NCBI GenBank assembly: GCA_021839095.1
Contig: JAKCBU010000111.1
Coordinates: 1 to 5,309, forward strand
Direction: 5' to 3'
Length of the DNA: 5,309 nt
Source: Pseudomonadota bacterium
GTDB taxonomy: Bacteria; Pseudomonadota; Gammaproteobacteria; Acidithiobacillales; Acidithiobacillaceae
Positions 1 through 4,835 of the stretch are shown here, piece after piece (the first letter of the stretch is position 1; every line of letters begins with the position of its first letter). Under the pieces are notes generated by a model that did no database searches, was not told the origin of the DNA, and saw only the letters and a program-made list of their open reading frames with translations. Position numbers and translations under genes: made by a program.

Positions 1-16
1 ATTCCTTCCTGCCAGC

Positions 17-84
17 AGTGGCCTTACGGCGCCACTTCGATTGGCCCGATGTACTGGGCCAACTCTCCGGCATTATGCCGGAGA
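17..84 (-). ncRNA. Candidate omega-RNA (reRNA) scaffold / element right-end hairpins, partial
   Basis: Three hairpins follow one another on the tnpB strand. The first has 10-bp arms around one base (64-73 with 75-84) and contains the tnpB stop codon. The second is TTGGCCC/GGGCCAA (41-47 with 56-62), and the third is AGTGGC/GCCACT (17-22 with 31-36). In this family the guide RNA is made from the 3' end of tnpB and the right end, and its last bases beyond the element are the guide. The scaffold assignment comes from position and structure only. The guide segment is outside the window. Confidence 0.5.
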
Positions 85-1266
85 ACAGGCTAACCGGGCG
101 TGTCCCGCCCTTTGCAGCAAATTACGTCCCGCCACCTGCCCGGAGTGCTCCCGATGACCGCAAGCGACACACTGAAACCACTTTCTCAGACCCGGACGGT
201 TGGCAGTATCCTCATGCCCGCACTCCGGGCAGGTGGTCGAAGTGCCTTCGGGCGGCAACACCCGCAGCAAGGCTCCCCGCCACTCCGTCTTGTACTCCAG
301 CATCCGCCGGAAGCTGTACCAGCCCTGATCCAGAAACGCCTTGTTAAAGCGCGATTTCACCTGGACCAGCGTGCCGGGGGCTTCTTTCGTCCCCTTGCTG
401 GATTGCGTCATCTCCTGAACTTTCAGGTCTTCGATCACGAGCACTGCGTGGCTTTTGCAAAGCCGTGCCGAAGCCTTGTGCAGAAAGTCCTCTCGAACCG
501 CCGCGATTTTCCGGTGGAGACGCTGCACCTTGAGCAACGCCTTCCGCCAGTTCCTGCTGAACTTCACCCTGCGGGCCAACGCCCGTTGCACGCGGGCGAG
601 CTTGTCTTCCAGTGCGCGATACGCATGGACCGGAGCGACGAAGGAGCCATCCGACAGGGCGGCAAACTCCCGCACGCCCAGGTCGATGCCCACGGGGTCG
701 CCCTGGGGCACCTTGGGAAAGATCTCGCGCTCGATCTGGATGGACGCATACCAGCGACCGGCCACCTGGCGGACGGTGACGTTGCGAATCTCGCCGCCGA
801 CGGGGCAGGACTTGCGGAACTTCATCCAGCCAATCTTCGGGAGAAAGATCCGGGGCAGAATCCGGCGCCCGTCCTCATCCACCGTTCGCAGATCGAGCTT
901 GATCTGCTCCGGGTCGGGATAGCGGAAGCTGTCGTGCCGACCTTTCTTTTTGAAGACCGGGAATTGCTTGGCGCTCTTCGCGTCAAAAGCGTCCCCAAGC
1001 GCCCGGTCGAGAAAGCGCAGGGCTTGCTGCTGGGGATGGATGGGCGACTCGGCCAGAAATCCGAAGGCCGTGCCGTTCCGCCAGGTGGTCAGGCACTTGG
1101 CCATGTCCACATAGGAGAGAATGCCGCAGCCCTGGTCCAGATAGGACTTCTGAATAGCCAGGGCGCGGTTCCAGACGAAGCGCACGCAGCCCGCTGCACG
1201 CGACAGGAGCGATTCCTGCTCCGGCGTGGGTTCCAGACGATAGCGGACGGCCTTCTGGATTCTCAT
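73..1266 (-). CDS. tnpB: TnpB (RNA-guided endonuclease family), RuvC-III aspartate missing
   Basis: TnpB is the omega-RNA-guided nuclease of IS200/IS605 elements and the ancestor of Cas12. The 397-residue length is normal. The N-terminus (residues 1-40, LEPTPEQ then FVWNRAL) is the family's typical wedge/helix-turn-helix start. RuvC-I is GIDLGVREF with D195, RuvC-II is VLVIEDL with E279, and a zinc knuckle uses C346, C349, C366 and C369 (CPEC...CVAC). The third motif normally reads H-A-D-x-N-A-A-x-N-I-L. Here it reads HSGQVAGRNLL, with Gly376 in place of the catalytic Asp and Val378 in place of Asn, at unchanged spacing. Two of three metal ligands therefore remain, and nuclease activity is doubtful. 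The start codon overlaps the stop of the upstream frame (ATGA) and has no clear ribosome binding site, while a TATAAT lies 7 nt upstream. The family call is firm; loss of activity is inference. Confidence 0.95.
   Translation of the reverse strand: MRIQKAVRYRLEPTPEQESLLSRAAGCVRFVWNRALAIQKSYLDQGCGILSYVDMAKCLTTWRNGTAFGFLAESPIHPQQQALRFLDRALGDAFDAKSAKQFPVFKKKGRHDSFRYPDPEQIKLDLRTVDEDGRRILPRIFLPKIGWMKFRKSCPVGGEIRNVTVRQVAGRWYASIQIEREIFPKVPQGDPVGIDLGVREFAALSDGSFVAPVHAYRALEDKLARVQRALARRVKFSRNWRKALLKVQRLHRKIAAVREDFLHKASARLCKSHAVLVIEDLKVQEMTQSSKGTKEAPGTLVQVKSRFNKAFLDQGWYSFRRMLEYKTEWRGALLRVLPPEGTSTTCPECGHEDTANRPGLRKWFQCVACGHREHSGQVAGRNLLQRAGHARLACSPA
132..236. repeat. 17-bp perfect inverted repeat inside tnpB (arms 132-148 and 220-236)
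   Basis: CCACCTGCCCGGAGTGC at 132-148 is the exact reverse complement of 220-236, with 71 bases between. The 220-236 arm encodes the conserved CPECG of the zinc knuckle (codons 344-350). The 132-148 arm covers codons 374-378, exactly where the RuvC-III Asp and Asn should be. The zinc-knuckle arm is the one under family-wide constraint, so the 132-148 arm is inferred to be the derived copy. In RNA the arms could form a 17-bp stem near the 3' end of the tnpB message. Confidence 0.9.
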
Positions 1267-1694
1267 GGAACCATTATACGCAACAGAGGCTTAACAGAAA
1301 AGGTGGCGGTGGCCGCATCGAGCCGCCTCCCCACCGCGCTCTTGACCTCCCCCTGAACGGGGAGGTTTGCCGCGCAACCGATCAGCTTGCCCGGGAACGC
1401 CCCGTGCTGCTCGGCAATCTCAGAAAACCTCTTGGCGACTCGCTGGATGTCCTCTTGGGTGCCCGGCTGGTACCCCATTGCCGCCCGGGTGTTTCGCCAG
1501 TCTTCCATAGAAGGTTCGTCTTTGTCGGCCTCGACCAGATCAATCCAAAGGCGATTCACGGCCATGACCACCAATTCCGGCGCGGTATGGTGAGGATACA
1601 TGGCCTGGATTTCGTCAAGCTTCACCTTGACCCGGCGGGCTTCGTATTCAGTCAACCCAAACATATTTTTCTCCAGAAACTTCAATGCAAACAT
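1263..1694 (-). CDS. Unrecognised protein whose C-terminus runs into the IS left end (probably truncated)
   Basis: This 143-residue frame has a strong ribosome binding site, AGGAGG at 1706-1701, six bases before its ATG, which fixes the start at 1694. Residues 1-105 look like a genuine soluble, helical, charged protein (for example LTEYEARRVKVKLDEIQ and DEPSMEDWRNTR). I do not recognise a family. From about residue 106 the codons are those of the IS left-end hairpins, so the last 35 or so residues are element-encoded and the native C-terminus was probably lost or replaced. Its stop codon overlaps the tnpB ATG, so tnpB could be translated by coupling. No clear promoter was seen, and the terminator at 1803-1832 separates it from the 29-aa gene upstream. 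It has no copy of the repeated promoter module found further right. Confidence 0.7.
   Translation of the reverse strand: MFALKFLEKNMFGLTEYEARRVKVKLDEIQAMYPHHTAPELVVMAVNRLWIDLVEADKDEPSMEDWRNTRAAMGYQPGTQEDIQRVAKRFSEIAEQHGAFPGKLIGCAANLPVQGEVKSAVGRRLDAATATFSVKPLLRIMVP
1273..1301 (-). promoter_or_regulatory. tnpB promoter, possibly giving a leaderless message
   Basis: On the minus strand a perfect TATAAT occupies 1278-1273. The hexamer 17 bases upstream (1301-1296) is TTTTCT, a poor -35. The usual start point, 7 bases after the -10, falls on the A of the tnpB ATG at 1266. There is no Shine-Dalgarno sequence between them. Confidence 0.5.
1306..1366. repeat. Element left-end hairpins
   Basis: Two inverted repeats lie between the interrupted host frame and tnpB: ACCTCCCC/GGGGAGGT (1345-1352 with 1359-1366, 6-base loop) and GCGGTGG/CCACCGC (1306-1312 with 1331-1337). 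Subterminal hairpins at the left end are what TnpA recognises as single-stranded DNA in this family. The assignment rests on position relative to tnpB. Confidence 0.6.
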
Positions 1695-1936
1695 ACTCCA
1701 CCTCCTGATTAGATATGTCCAGCAGCCCGCAATGCCCGCTGTAGCTTGTAGAACAGGTTAGGGCATTCCTGAATGTTCGAGGTACCGACGAGCGCCAGAC
1801 GTAAAAAAACCCCAAGCACAAGGCGAGGGGTTGGTGGTTGTCGTGAGCAGAGGACGGGATACGTCCAAAGCCCTTCTGTTCCCAGGGATCGACTGTAGCC
1901 CCGGTCATCCTTAAAGATGACAGGGGTGCTCAGGAA
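1695..1936. other. Intergenic stretch with terminator and small dyads, no gene seen
   Basis: Apart from the minus-strand terminator at 1803-1832, it holds a 6-bp hairpin GTCATC/GATGAC (1904-1909 with 1916-1921). Just beyond it, a 7-bp dyad GGAATCA/TGATTCC (1933-1939 with 1942-1948) overlaps the stop codon of the 29-aa gene. An open frame on the minus strand (1908 to 1648) was judged spurious because it reads through the terminator and out of frame over the next gene's ribosome binding site. Confidence 0.6.
1803..1832 (-). terminator. Rho-independent terminator ending unit A
   Basis: On the minus strand AACCCC pairs with GGGGTT, with GC/GC pairing inside across a small internal loop, and seven T follow. 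The sequence resembles the terminators at 3715-3743 and 4298-4329: AACCC before the loop, CTTGGGG after it, then a T-run. It closes the transcript of the 29-aa membrane peptide gene. Confidence 0.75.
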
Positions 1937-2026
1937 TCAAATGATTCCGGAGCTGGCGAGCTTACCGCGAATACCAGCATAAAAACTGGTACCAGCGATA
2001 ATGCACGCCACAATGACGATAGCCAT
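1937..2026 (-). CDS. 29-aa single-span membrane peptide
   Basis: This gene is too short for usual ORF filters. It starts ATG GCT ATC GTC ATT and ends TGA. GGAGAG at 2038-2033 lies six bases before the ATG. Residues 2-18 (AIVIVACIIAGTSFYAG) form one hydrophobic span, followed by a basic tail (R20, K22), which predicts N-out/C-in topology. It lies 35 bases from a copy of the repeated promoter module (2082-2047) pointing into it, and a terminator follows, so it is a complete transcription unit. The ATG inside the promoter module's second block (2050) is in frame and would give a 37-residue form starting MNQYGETAM. The ribosome binding site favours the shorter form. Function is unknown: it could be a toxin-like peptide, a holin-like protein or a membrane anchor. 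Confidence 0.65.
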   Translation of the reverse strand: MAIVIVACIIAGTSFYAGIRGKLASSGII

Positions 2027-2046
2027 TGCAGTCTCTCCATATTGAT

Positions 2047-2082
2047 TCATACCGACCCCTATTACCGGACAGTTTCTATGTA
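2047..2082 (-). promoter_or_regulatory. Repeated promoter module, copy 1 (minus, drives the 29-aa gene)
   Basis: Reading the minus strand from 2082, the core TACATAGAAACTGTCCGG is followed by TA, nine bases and GGTATGA (2053-2047). Core sequence and spacing match copies 2-4 exactly. With copy 2 it forms a perfect 22-bp inverted repeat (2061-2082 with 2117-2138) around a 34-base centre, making a divergent control region. Confidence 0.8.
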
Positions 2083-2116
2083 CCAGTGGCATGTTTTTAT
2101 GTCAGAACCCCGCCGA

Positions 2117-2152
2117 TACATAGAAACTGTCCGGTAATCCTCCCTGGAATGA
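2117..2152 (+). promoter_or_regulatory. Repeated promoter module, copy 2 (plus, drives the VWA gene)
   Basis: The core TACATAGAAACTGTCCGG starts at 2117, and the second block GGAATGA is at 2146-2152, 29 bases from the core start as in the other copies. The spacer contains CCTCC (2139-2143), complementary to the GGAGG ribosome binding site at 2178-2182. The start codon is 70 bases from the core start. Confidence 0.8.
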
Positions 2153-2190
2153 CCGGCCCGTTTCGGGCTTTTTCTTTGGAGGCATCATGA
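2149..2190 (+). promoter_or_regulatory. Leader of the VWA gene: terminator-like hairpin, short leader frame, ribosome binding site
   Basis: The hairpin GCCCG-TTT-CGGGC (2156-2168) is followed by TTTTTCTTT, and then immediately by GGAGG (2178-2182) and the gene's ATG at 2187. A 13-codon leader frame (MTGPFRAFSLEAS) starts at the ATG within the promoter module's second block (2149). It crosses the hairpin and stops at TGA 2188-2190, overlapping the ATG of the main gene. This arrangement suits attenuation or translational coupling. No ribosome binding site for the leader frame is visible, so its translation is unproven. The homologous leader of the 5119 gene has a similar hairpin (CGGC-ATTTC-GCCG, 5088-5100) without the T-run. 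Confidence 0.5.
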
Positions 2191-3707
2191 AAGCATTACG
2201 CATCTTGGCCGCAGCATTGGGCCGCAGCATTGGCGGGGTCAGTGTCACCGTGGACCCCAGCGCGGAGACCGCCTACACAGACGGAAGGCGGGTCGTATTG
2301 CCCCTTCTCCCTGACGTGGGCGGAGAAGACCTGGAGGATCTGCTTCTCGGCCTCACGGCCCACGAGGCGTTCCACATCCGTTTCACCTTCGGTGGCAAGG
2401 CTGCCGAACCACCTGCCGGCGTCCACGTCACTCCGTTCATCAAACGCCTTCAGAATGGTTTGGAGGATCCTCGGATTGAGGCAATGGGCATGAAGCAGTA
2501 CCGGGGAATCCCCAGATACCTGCACAAGCTCATCGACTACGGGATCCGGCAGGGTTGGTTTTCGGACGCCCCGAAATACCGGGAGCACCCCGGCAACCTG
2601 GTCCTCTTCGGTCTGCTTTACCAGTTTCGTGCGCATTTTCTGGGGCAACACGCCTTGGATAGCGCTGCGAAGAACTGGGGAGATGCCGCCATCAAACAGT
2701 TTGGTGCCGAACTCTGGGCGCAGATCGTACCCATCGGCGAAGCGGCGGTTCGCGCTTCCTCCGTGGACGCCCCAGATGGCCCGTGGATCGCTGCGCAGAA
2801 GATCAGTGATCTTTTGGGCGACGCCGCCAAGAACTACCCCAATAAAAAACAGGGGAAGGCGGCGAAAAAGGCCATGGAAGCCCAGGAGGGTGAACTGCGC
2901 CAGACCGACGTTTCAGATATGGCGGGGGGAAGCCTTGCGGCGGAAGGAAAAAATGGCTCCTGGCAGATGGAGCCAACAACTGCTAGTCAGCAGGTTGCGG
3001 ATATTCCGGAAGACGTAAAACTCGAAGCCGGCAGGGTCTACCGCAAAATTGCCGGCCCATTGGAAAGCAAGCTCTGGGCGCGGTCGCAGGAAGAGACGTA
3101 TGCGGCACGCACGGGCACTTGCGGGGTTGTAACGACCGCCCTGCACCGGGTAGGTACCAGCGGGTCGGTATTCGCCCGGCGGATAGAGGGTGATTCCCGC
3201 AGTATCGCCGTTAAAATCCTGATTGATAAATCCCGGAGCATGGAACGTAGCGATTCGAGTTATAAGAAAAGCAGAGTCTTCCTGGCCGCTGCCGGTGCGT
3301 TGGCGCTGACCAGAACTTTCGCGGGCCTCGGCGTCGAATATTCGGTGTCATGGTTTAATGAAAAGTTCACCCAGGGGCGTCCGTTTTCTTCGGCGCCGCT
3401 CAAGGCGAATGAGGGCTGGTCGTGCTTCTGCTCTGGTGGAACCTACATGGAAGGCGGTATGACCCATGCCGGCCTTGAGCTGCAAAGTCACCAGGCGGAT
3501 CGGAAGCTGCTGATCGTCCTCACGGACGGTTCGGTGGCTGAAGAATCCGTAGCGGCTATCGACGATGCGCTCATGCGGCAGGGCATCGAGGTTCGGTACG
3601 TCCTGATCGGAAAACTGGATGGATTTGATTTCGCCAAAGGACGTGTTGGGTCTTCGGATGATGTTGGAAAATCCATGATTGAAGCTTTTTCTGGTTTTGC
3701 TACTTGA
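2187..3707 (+). CDS. CobT-like protein: HExxH metallopeptidase-like N-domain plus C-terminal VWA domain
   Basis: The 506-residue protein starts after GGAGG four bases before the ATG. The N-terminal part has LTAHEAFHIRF with an HExxH motif (H59, E60, H63), followed by NGLEDPRIEAMGMKQYRG (90-107). That LED-x-R-x-E segment is typical of CobT/VWA proteins and may supply another metal ligand. Residues 215-300 are a polar, charged linker. The C-terminal VWA domain (about 340-505) keeps the whole MIDAS: DKSRS (D347, S349, S351), T419 in SGGTY and D447 in LTDGS. CobT-like VWA proteins usually work with a MoxR/CobS-type AAA+ ATPase as a chelatase- or chaperone-like pair, and plasmids and phages carry such pairs of unknown function. 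No ATPase gene is in this window. The protein appears cytoplasmic, with no signal peptide. Cobalt chelation is unlikely, since no cobalamin genes are nearby. The domains are clear; the role is not. Confidence 0.88.
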   Translation: MKALRILAAALGRSIGGVSVTVDPSAETAYTDGRRVVLPLLPDVGGEDLEDLLLGLTAHEAFHIRFTFGGKAAEPPAGVHVTPFIKRLQNGLEDPRIEAMGMKQYRGIPRYLHKLIDYGIRQGWFSDAPKYREHPGNLVLFGLLYQFRAHFLGQHALDSAAKNWGDAAIKQFGAELWAQIVPIGEAAVRASSVDAPDGPWIAAQKISDLLGDAAKNYPNKKQGKAAKKAMEAQEGELRQTDVSDMAGGSLAAEGKNGSWQMEPTTASQQVADIPEDVKLEAGRVYRKIAGPLESKLWARSQEETYAARTGTCGVVTTALHRVGTSGSVFARRIEGDSRSIAVKILIDKSRSMERSDSSYKKSRVFLAAAGALALTRTFAGLGVEYSVSWFNEKFTQGRPFSSAPLKANEGWSCFCSGGTYMEGGMTHAGLELQSHQADRKLLIVLTDGSVAEESVAAIDDALMRQGIEVRYVLIGKLDGFDFAKGRVGSSDDVGKSMIEAFSGFAT

Positions 3708-3714
3708 TCCCCCC

Positions 3715-3743
3715 ACTCCCACGCTTCGGCCTGGGAGTTTTTT
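3715..3743 (+). terminator. Rho-independent terminator after the VWA gene
   Basis: ACTCCCACGC pairs with GCCTGGGAGT (one C/C mismatch) around a TTCG tetraloop, followed by six T. It starts seven bases after the stop codon. It is homologous to the terminator at 4298-4329, including the flanking TGATCCC before and TTTGTGC after. Confidence 0.9.
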
Positions 3744-3761
3744 GTGCCAGCCGCTCGCTGT

Positions 3762-3797
3762 TACATAGAAACTGTCCGGCACCTCCTATCGGCATGA
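3762..3797 (+). promoter_or_regulatory. Repeated promoter module, copy 3 (plus, drives the two small membrane proteins)
   Basis: The core TACATAGAAACTGTCCGG is followed by CA, nine bases and GGCATGA (3791-3797), with the same spacing as the other copies. It lies 19 bases after the T-run of the preceding terminator, so it must start a new transcript. The leader is the shortest of the plus-strand copies, with ATG 55 bases from the core start and no hairpin. ACCTCCTAT in its spacer (3781-3789) is a perfect 9-base complement of the ribosome binding region of the second gene (4077-4085). Confidence 0.8.
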
Positions 3798-3816
3798 ATC
3801 ACTAAGGGGGTATGCT

Positions 3817-4077
3817 ATGCTGAGCTTGACGAAGTGGTTTTTGGGGCTCAATAAGACCGCCAAGAAGCACCTTGCGCGAAGGCTGGATGTAGCCAGCCAC
3901 GCTGTTGCTGTTTTCCTGATGCCGTTGCCAGCCTACGGGTTACAGCACGCATTTGCGGGGACCGTAAGCGAACTGGACTGGGTGAAAATCGGCCTTTCTT
4001 CGTTGGTGATCTTGGTCTGGTACGCGATAACACAATTTGCCGTAGTTGCCATCATTAACACGCTGGACGATGCGTAA
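3817..4077 (+). CDS. 86-aa membrane protein, two predicted spans
   Basis: It starts at ATG 3817 after AAGGGGG, six bases upstream. The first 24 residues are amphipathic and basic (KWFLGLNKTAKKHLARR). Two hydrophobic segments follow, at about 26-46 (ASHAVAVFLMPLPAYGLQ) and 57-82 (KIGLSSLVILVWYAITQFA onward), and the protein ends in an acidic LDDA. The basic N-terminus suggests both ends are cytoplasmic. It is the first gene of a two-gene unit bounded by promoter copy 3 and the terminator at 4298. No family is recognised. A small holin-like or membrane-anchor role is possible, but nothing in the sequence proves it. Confidence 0.75.
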   Translation: MLSLTKWFLGLNKTAKKHLARRLDVASHAVAVFLMPLPAYGLQHAFAGTVSELDWVKIGLSSLVILVWYAITQFAVVAIINTLDDA

Positions 4078-4089
4078 TAGGAGGTTAAG

Positions 4090-4248
4090 ATGCTGAACTT
4101 TTTACCATTATTGATTCTTGAGATTGTGATTGTGAGTCTTGGCGCCTGGTTTTCTATCACCATCATTCGTGCTGCGGCACTATCGAAGAAAGCGGGCAGG
4201 AAGCCACATGCTGAACCTGGTGGCAAAGACACTGCTCATGAGTGTTGA
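4090..4248 (+). CDS. 52-aa single-span membrane protein
   Basis: The frame runs from ATG 4090 to TGA 4246-4248. AGGAGG (4079-4084) is five bases before the ATG and partly overlaps the tandem stops (TAA TAG) of the 86-aa gene, so the two are co-transcribed. Residues 3-26 (NFLPLLILEIVIVSLGAWFS then ITII) form one membrane span. A strongly basic stretch follows (R27, K33, K34, R37, K38), then a polar tail ending HEC, predicting an outside N-terminus and a cytoplasmic tail. The layout resembles small phage or plasmid membrane proteins, but no family is recognised. Confidence 0.7.
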   Translation: MLNFLPLLILEIVIVSLGAWFSITIIRAAALSKKAGRKPHAEPGGKDTAHEC

Positions 4249-4297
4249 CTGGTCACTTTAACCATCTGGATCGTGCATGCGATCATTGATCCCTCCC

Positions 4298-4329
4298 AAC
4301 CCTCACGCTTCGGCTTGGGGGTTTTCTTT
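4298..4329 (+). terminator. Rho-independent terminator ending unit C
   Basis: AACCCTCACGC pairs with GCTTGGGGGTT (10 of 11 positions, one G-T wobble, one mismatch) around a TTCG tetraloop, followed by TTTTCTTT. It is a diverged copy of the 3715-3743 terminator. Confidence 0.9.
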
Positions 4330-4650
4330 GTGCGTCGCCACGAAGGCTTGCACTGCCCGCTTCGCTGATCATGCAGGACATGCTTTTCAGTGCCGCTCTG
4401 GCACTGCTTGCGGAGCTGACGCGGATCACATCCAGCCCCGGCTTGGATTAGTGCCTTTCGCATGTCGGAGGCACGCTACAGGGACCGCTGGCAATGGGTC
4501 ATATTTGCCCTGTAGCGCATTTTCTGGCTGTGGTTGGGCGGCGGTGACGATTAAGGCGCCCAGCAGGTGGCTTTGGGGCGTGCCAGGCCTTCCACAACGC
4601 CTGGCATCGGCGAACCCGATTTTTTGGAAAAACAAAAACCGCGCCTCTGT

Positions 4651-4686
4651 GCATCTTTGTTTTCTGTTATAGATATACAAAGATGC
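4651..4686. repeat. 10-bp perfect inverted repeat in the AT-rich core
   Basis: GCATCTTTGT (4651-4660) and ACAAAGATGC (4677-4686) flank a 16-base AT-rich centre. A TATAAA follows directly at 4687-4692. The layout would suit a dimeric DNA-binding protein site overlapping a promoter, or a melting region, but neither is shown. Confidence 0.55.
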
Positions 4687-4795
4687 TATAAATAGGTTGT
4701 TGTTCCGAGATGTAAGCGTAACAGATTGAAATGACAACTTAAAAGACACATTTTTTGAAATGTGTGTCTATCATTATGGCGCACGGTTTCGGTAG

Positions 4796-4830
4796 AAAAA
4801 AAAGGCCACCCAAGATCAACCTGGGCGGCC
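4796..4830 (-). terminator. Strong minus-strand terminator with no recognised gene upstream
   Basis: On the minus strand GGCCGCCCA pairs with TGGGTGGCC (8 of 9) around a 9-base loop, followed by eight T. It implies a transcript entering from the right (about 4830-5040), where no convincing minus-strand gene is seen. That transcript may be a small RNA. Confidence 0.75.
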
Positions 4831-4835
4831 CCTGT

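Larger units (their letters stand above)
1..1372 (-). mobile_element. IS200/IS605-type (IS1341-like, tnpB-only) element, right end cut by the window edge
   Basis: A tnpB gene is flanked by hairpin-forming ends with no tnpA in view. On the tnpB strand, the left end carries two inverted repeats (1345-1366 and 1306-1337) followed by a near-consensus -10 box and the tnpB start. After the stop there are three closely spaced hairpins (64-84, 41-62, 17-36). This layout is what is known for tnpB-only members of the family, which move with a TnpA supplied in trans. The outer right end, with its terminal hairpin and cleavage site, is expected to the left of base 1. The left boundary near 1372 is approximate: it is placed just outside the last hairpin, and no target-site motif was identified with certainty. 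Confidence 0.78.

Noticed and set aside
100..1356. Long plus-strand open frame of 418 codons, and the shorter one at 455-922
   Set aside because: They are shadows on the strand opposite tnpB. The minus frame carries all TnpB motifs, while the plus frames show no recognisable motif.
1648..1908. Minus-strand 86-codon frame
   Set aside because: It reads through the terminator hairpin and T-run at 1803-1832 and overlaps, out of frame, the strong ribosome binding site and start of the gene at 1694.
2061..2138. Miniature transposon (MITE) or insertion-sequence ends, suggested by the 22-bp inverted repeat
   Set aside because: The other two copies are single, directly oriented and gene-proximal. 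Conservation continues to a second block at fixed spacing outside the would-be element, and no target duplication is seen.
2117..3797. Sigma-70 promoter reading of TACATA as a -10 box
   Set aside because: No consistent -35 hexamer lies 16-18 bases upstream in the four copies, and the upstream bases are not conserved.
4371..4515. Two tiny plus-strand frames (4371 or 4380 to 4451, and 4462-4515), the second with an in-frame TAG followed by more hydrophobic codons
   Set aside because: Ribosome binding sites are absent or badly spaced, no promoter module is nearby, and both frames overlap inverted repeats.
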